The notes under the pieces: model-generated
Seen by the model: the letters and a program-made list of their open reading frames with translations, nothing else
Databases searched by the model: none
Told to the model about the DNA's origin: nothing
Translations under genes and position numbers: made by a program
Shown: one piece after another, positions 5,920-6,233 of the stretch
Layout: each line of letters opens with the position of its first letter
Position numbering within the stretch: position 1 is the stretch's first letter
DNA from: Halanaerobiales bacterium
GTDB taxonomy: Bacteria; Bacillota; Halanaerobiia; Halanaerobiales; JADQBU01
DNA: 6,233 nt
Assembly (NCBI GenBank): GCA_016278435.1
Contig: JADQBU010000429.1
Location: 1 to 6,233, forward strand
Reading direction: 5' to 3'

Positions 5920-6187
5920 GGCCGTACTAAATGGGGGGGTAGCGGTACCCTGTAACCTGCAACCCGCTATAGCAGGATTGAAGCCGTGCTGAGGGTTTAC
6001 CTTTTTGGGGTCTGGCCCTGATAAGTGGCGTTGATGATTGGGTCTCGCGCAATGAAGCTTTATGAACCCCGTCAGGTCCGGAAGGAAGCAGCGGTAAGTA
6101 AATGTCTTCATGTGCCGCGAGGGTGCCTGGTTTGAGTTAACTGTCAGGGTAACGCCTGGGGAGGAAATTCGAAGCCGGTGTACGGCC
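5920..6187 (+). ncRNA. ffs: Large (Alu-domain) bacterial signal recognition particle RNA
   Basis: This RNA binds Ffh and targets ribosomes making membrane and exported proteins to the membrane; called scr in B. subtilis. The ends pair perfectly, GGCCGTAC (5920-5927) with GTACGGCC (6180-6187), giving 268 nt, close to the ~271 nt of B. subtilis. The universally conserved S-domain core GTCAGGTCCGGAAGGAAGCAG lies at 6071-6091, with the GGAA tetraloop at 6080-6083 and the asymmetric-loop side AGCAGC after it. The Alu domain is visible at the 5' end: GTAGCGGTACCC around 5939-5950, the conserved TGTAAC turn at 5951-5956 and helices 3 and 4 through ~5977. The 3' part (GGGTGCCTGG, 6121-6130, and GGTAACGC, 6148-6155) also lines up with the B. 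subtilis sequence as I recall it. The short open frame on the opposite strand is a shadow. Confidence 0.97.
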
Positions 6188-6199
6188 ATTTATTTTTAT
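6188..6199 (+). terminator. T-rich tail after the SRP RNA, possible weak terminator or processing stem
   Basis: The terminal GC-rich helix of the SRP RNA is followed by ATTTATTTTTAT, so the RNA end plus this tail could act as a leaky terminator. The tail can also pair: TTTTAT (6194-6199) with ATAAAA (5910-5915), extending the terminal helix beyond a small internal loop. That is the kind of flanking stem an RNase III-type cut would need. Some read-through into the next gene is plausible because no separate promoter is seen. Confidence 0.4.
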
Positions 6200-6224
6200 A
6201 AGTTAAAATAAAGTGGTGATTATA

Positions 6225-6233
6225 ATGGCATTT
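6225..6233 (+). CDS. dnaX: Start of probable dnaX (DNA polymerase III gamma/tau), cut by window edge
   Basis: Only three codons (Met-Ala-Phe) are inside the window, so identity rests on position. In Bacillus and many clostridia the large SRP RNA gene lies directly before dnaX, followed by the ybaB/yaaK-type gene and recR. The ATG at 6225 is preceded by GTGGTGAT (6213-6220), which pairs with the 5' part of the anti-SD sequence, at a good distance. The sequence alone shows a start site, not a function. Confidence 0.6.

Noticed and set aside
5893..6189. 98-residue open frame on the minus strand
   Set aside because: It lies antisense to the SRP RNA, whose conserved core and end pairing are unmistakable; the protein has no recognisable features.
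6221..6226. TATAAT overlapping the dnaX start codon
   Set aside because: It would yield a leaderless start past the ATG, and no -35 lies 17 bp upstream.

Overview
The window looks like chromosomal DNA from a low-GC, anaerobic-type member of the Bacillota (Firmicutes). The evidence is AT-rich intergenic DNA, strong AGGAGG-type ribosome binding sites, intrinsic hairpin-plus-T terminators, a large Alu-domain SRP RNA of the Bacillus/Clostridium kind placed directly before a probable dnaX start, and a long two-barrel U32 protein of the sort common in clostridia. A halanaerobial or clostridial source is my guess from the general feel of the proteins; nothing here proves it. I see no mobile element, CRISPR array, tRNA or phage gene.

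The left two thirds is read on the minus strand, right to left. A two-gene operon comes first: a 677-residue U32-family protein (probable iron-sulfur RNA-hydroxylase-type enzyme, TTG start), then, 44 bp on, a class III PLP aminotransferase of the AGXT2-like branch. It ends at a strong 16-bp-stem terminator (1213-1253). Next is a five-segment membrane protein of unknown function, closed by its own terminator (618-651). Last is a DUF4163/DUF3298-type protein that runs off the left edge and lacks a stop codon within the window.

The right third is read on the plus strand. A 272-residue six-transmembrane voltage-gated potassium channel has an unusual C-terminal cysteine knuckle. It is followed by a perfect-consensus sigma-A promoter (TTGACA, 17 bp, TATAAT), a leader of about 70 nt containing two small hairpins, the 268-nt SRP RNA, and the first three codons of a gene that by position should be dnaX. 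The 218-bp divergent gap between the U32 gene and the channel gene holds a hairpin with T-rich flanks on both strands and a cluster of short dyads, but no promoter I can call with confidence.

Most of the content is recognisable housekeeping or metabolism. SRP RNA and dnaX form a classic Firmicutes pair, and the U32/aminotransferase pair is probably co-transcribed, though the sequence does not show a shared pathway. I did not find a clearly new system. The best second-look items are the cysteine motif on the channel tail, the double cysteine set in the two-barrel U32 protein, the cysteine cluster in the aminotransferase, the homopolymer tract in the membrane protein gene, and the structured leader of the SRP RNA.
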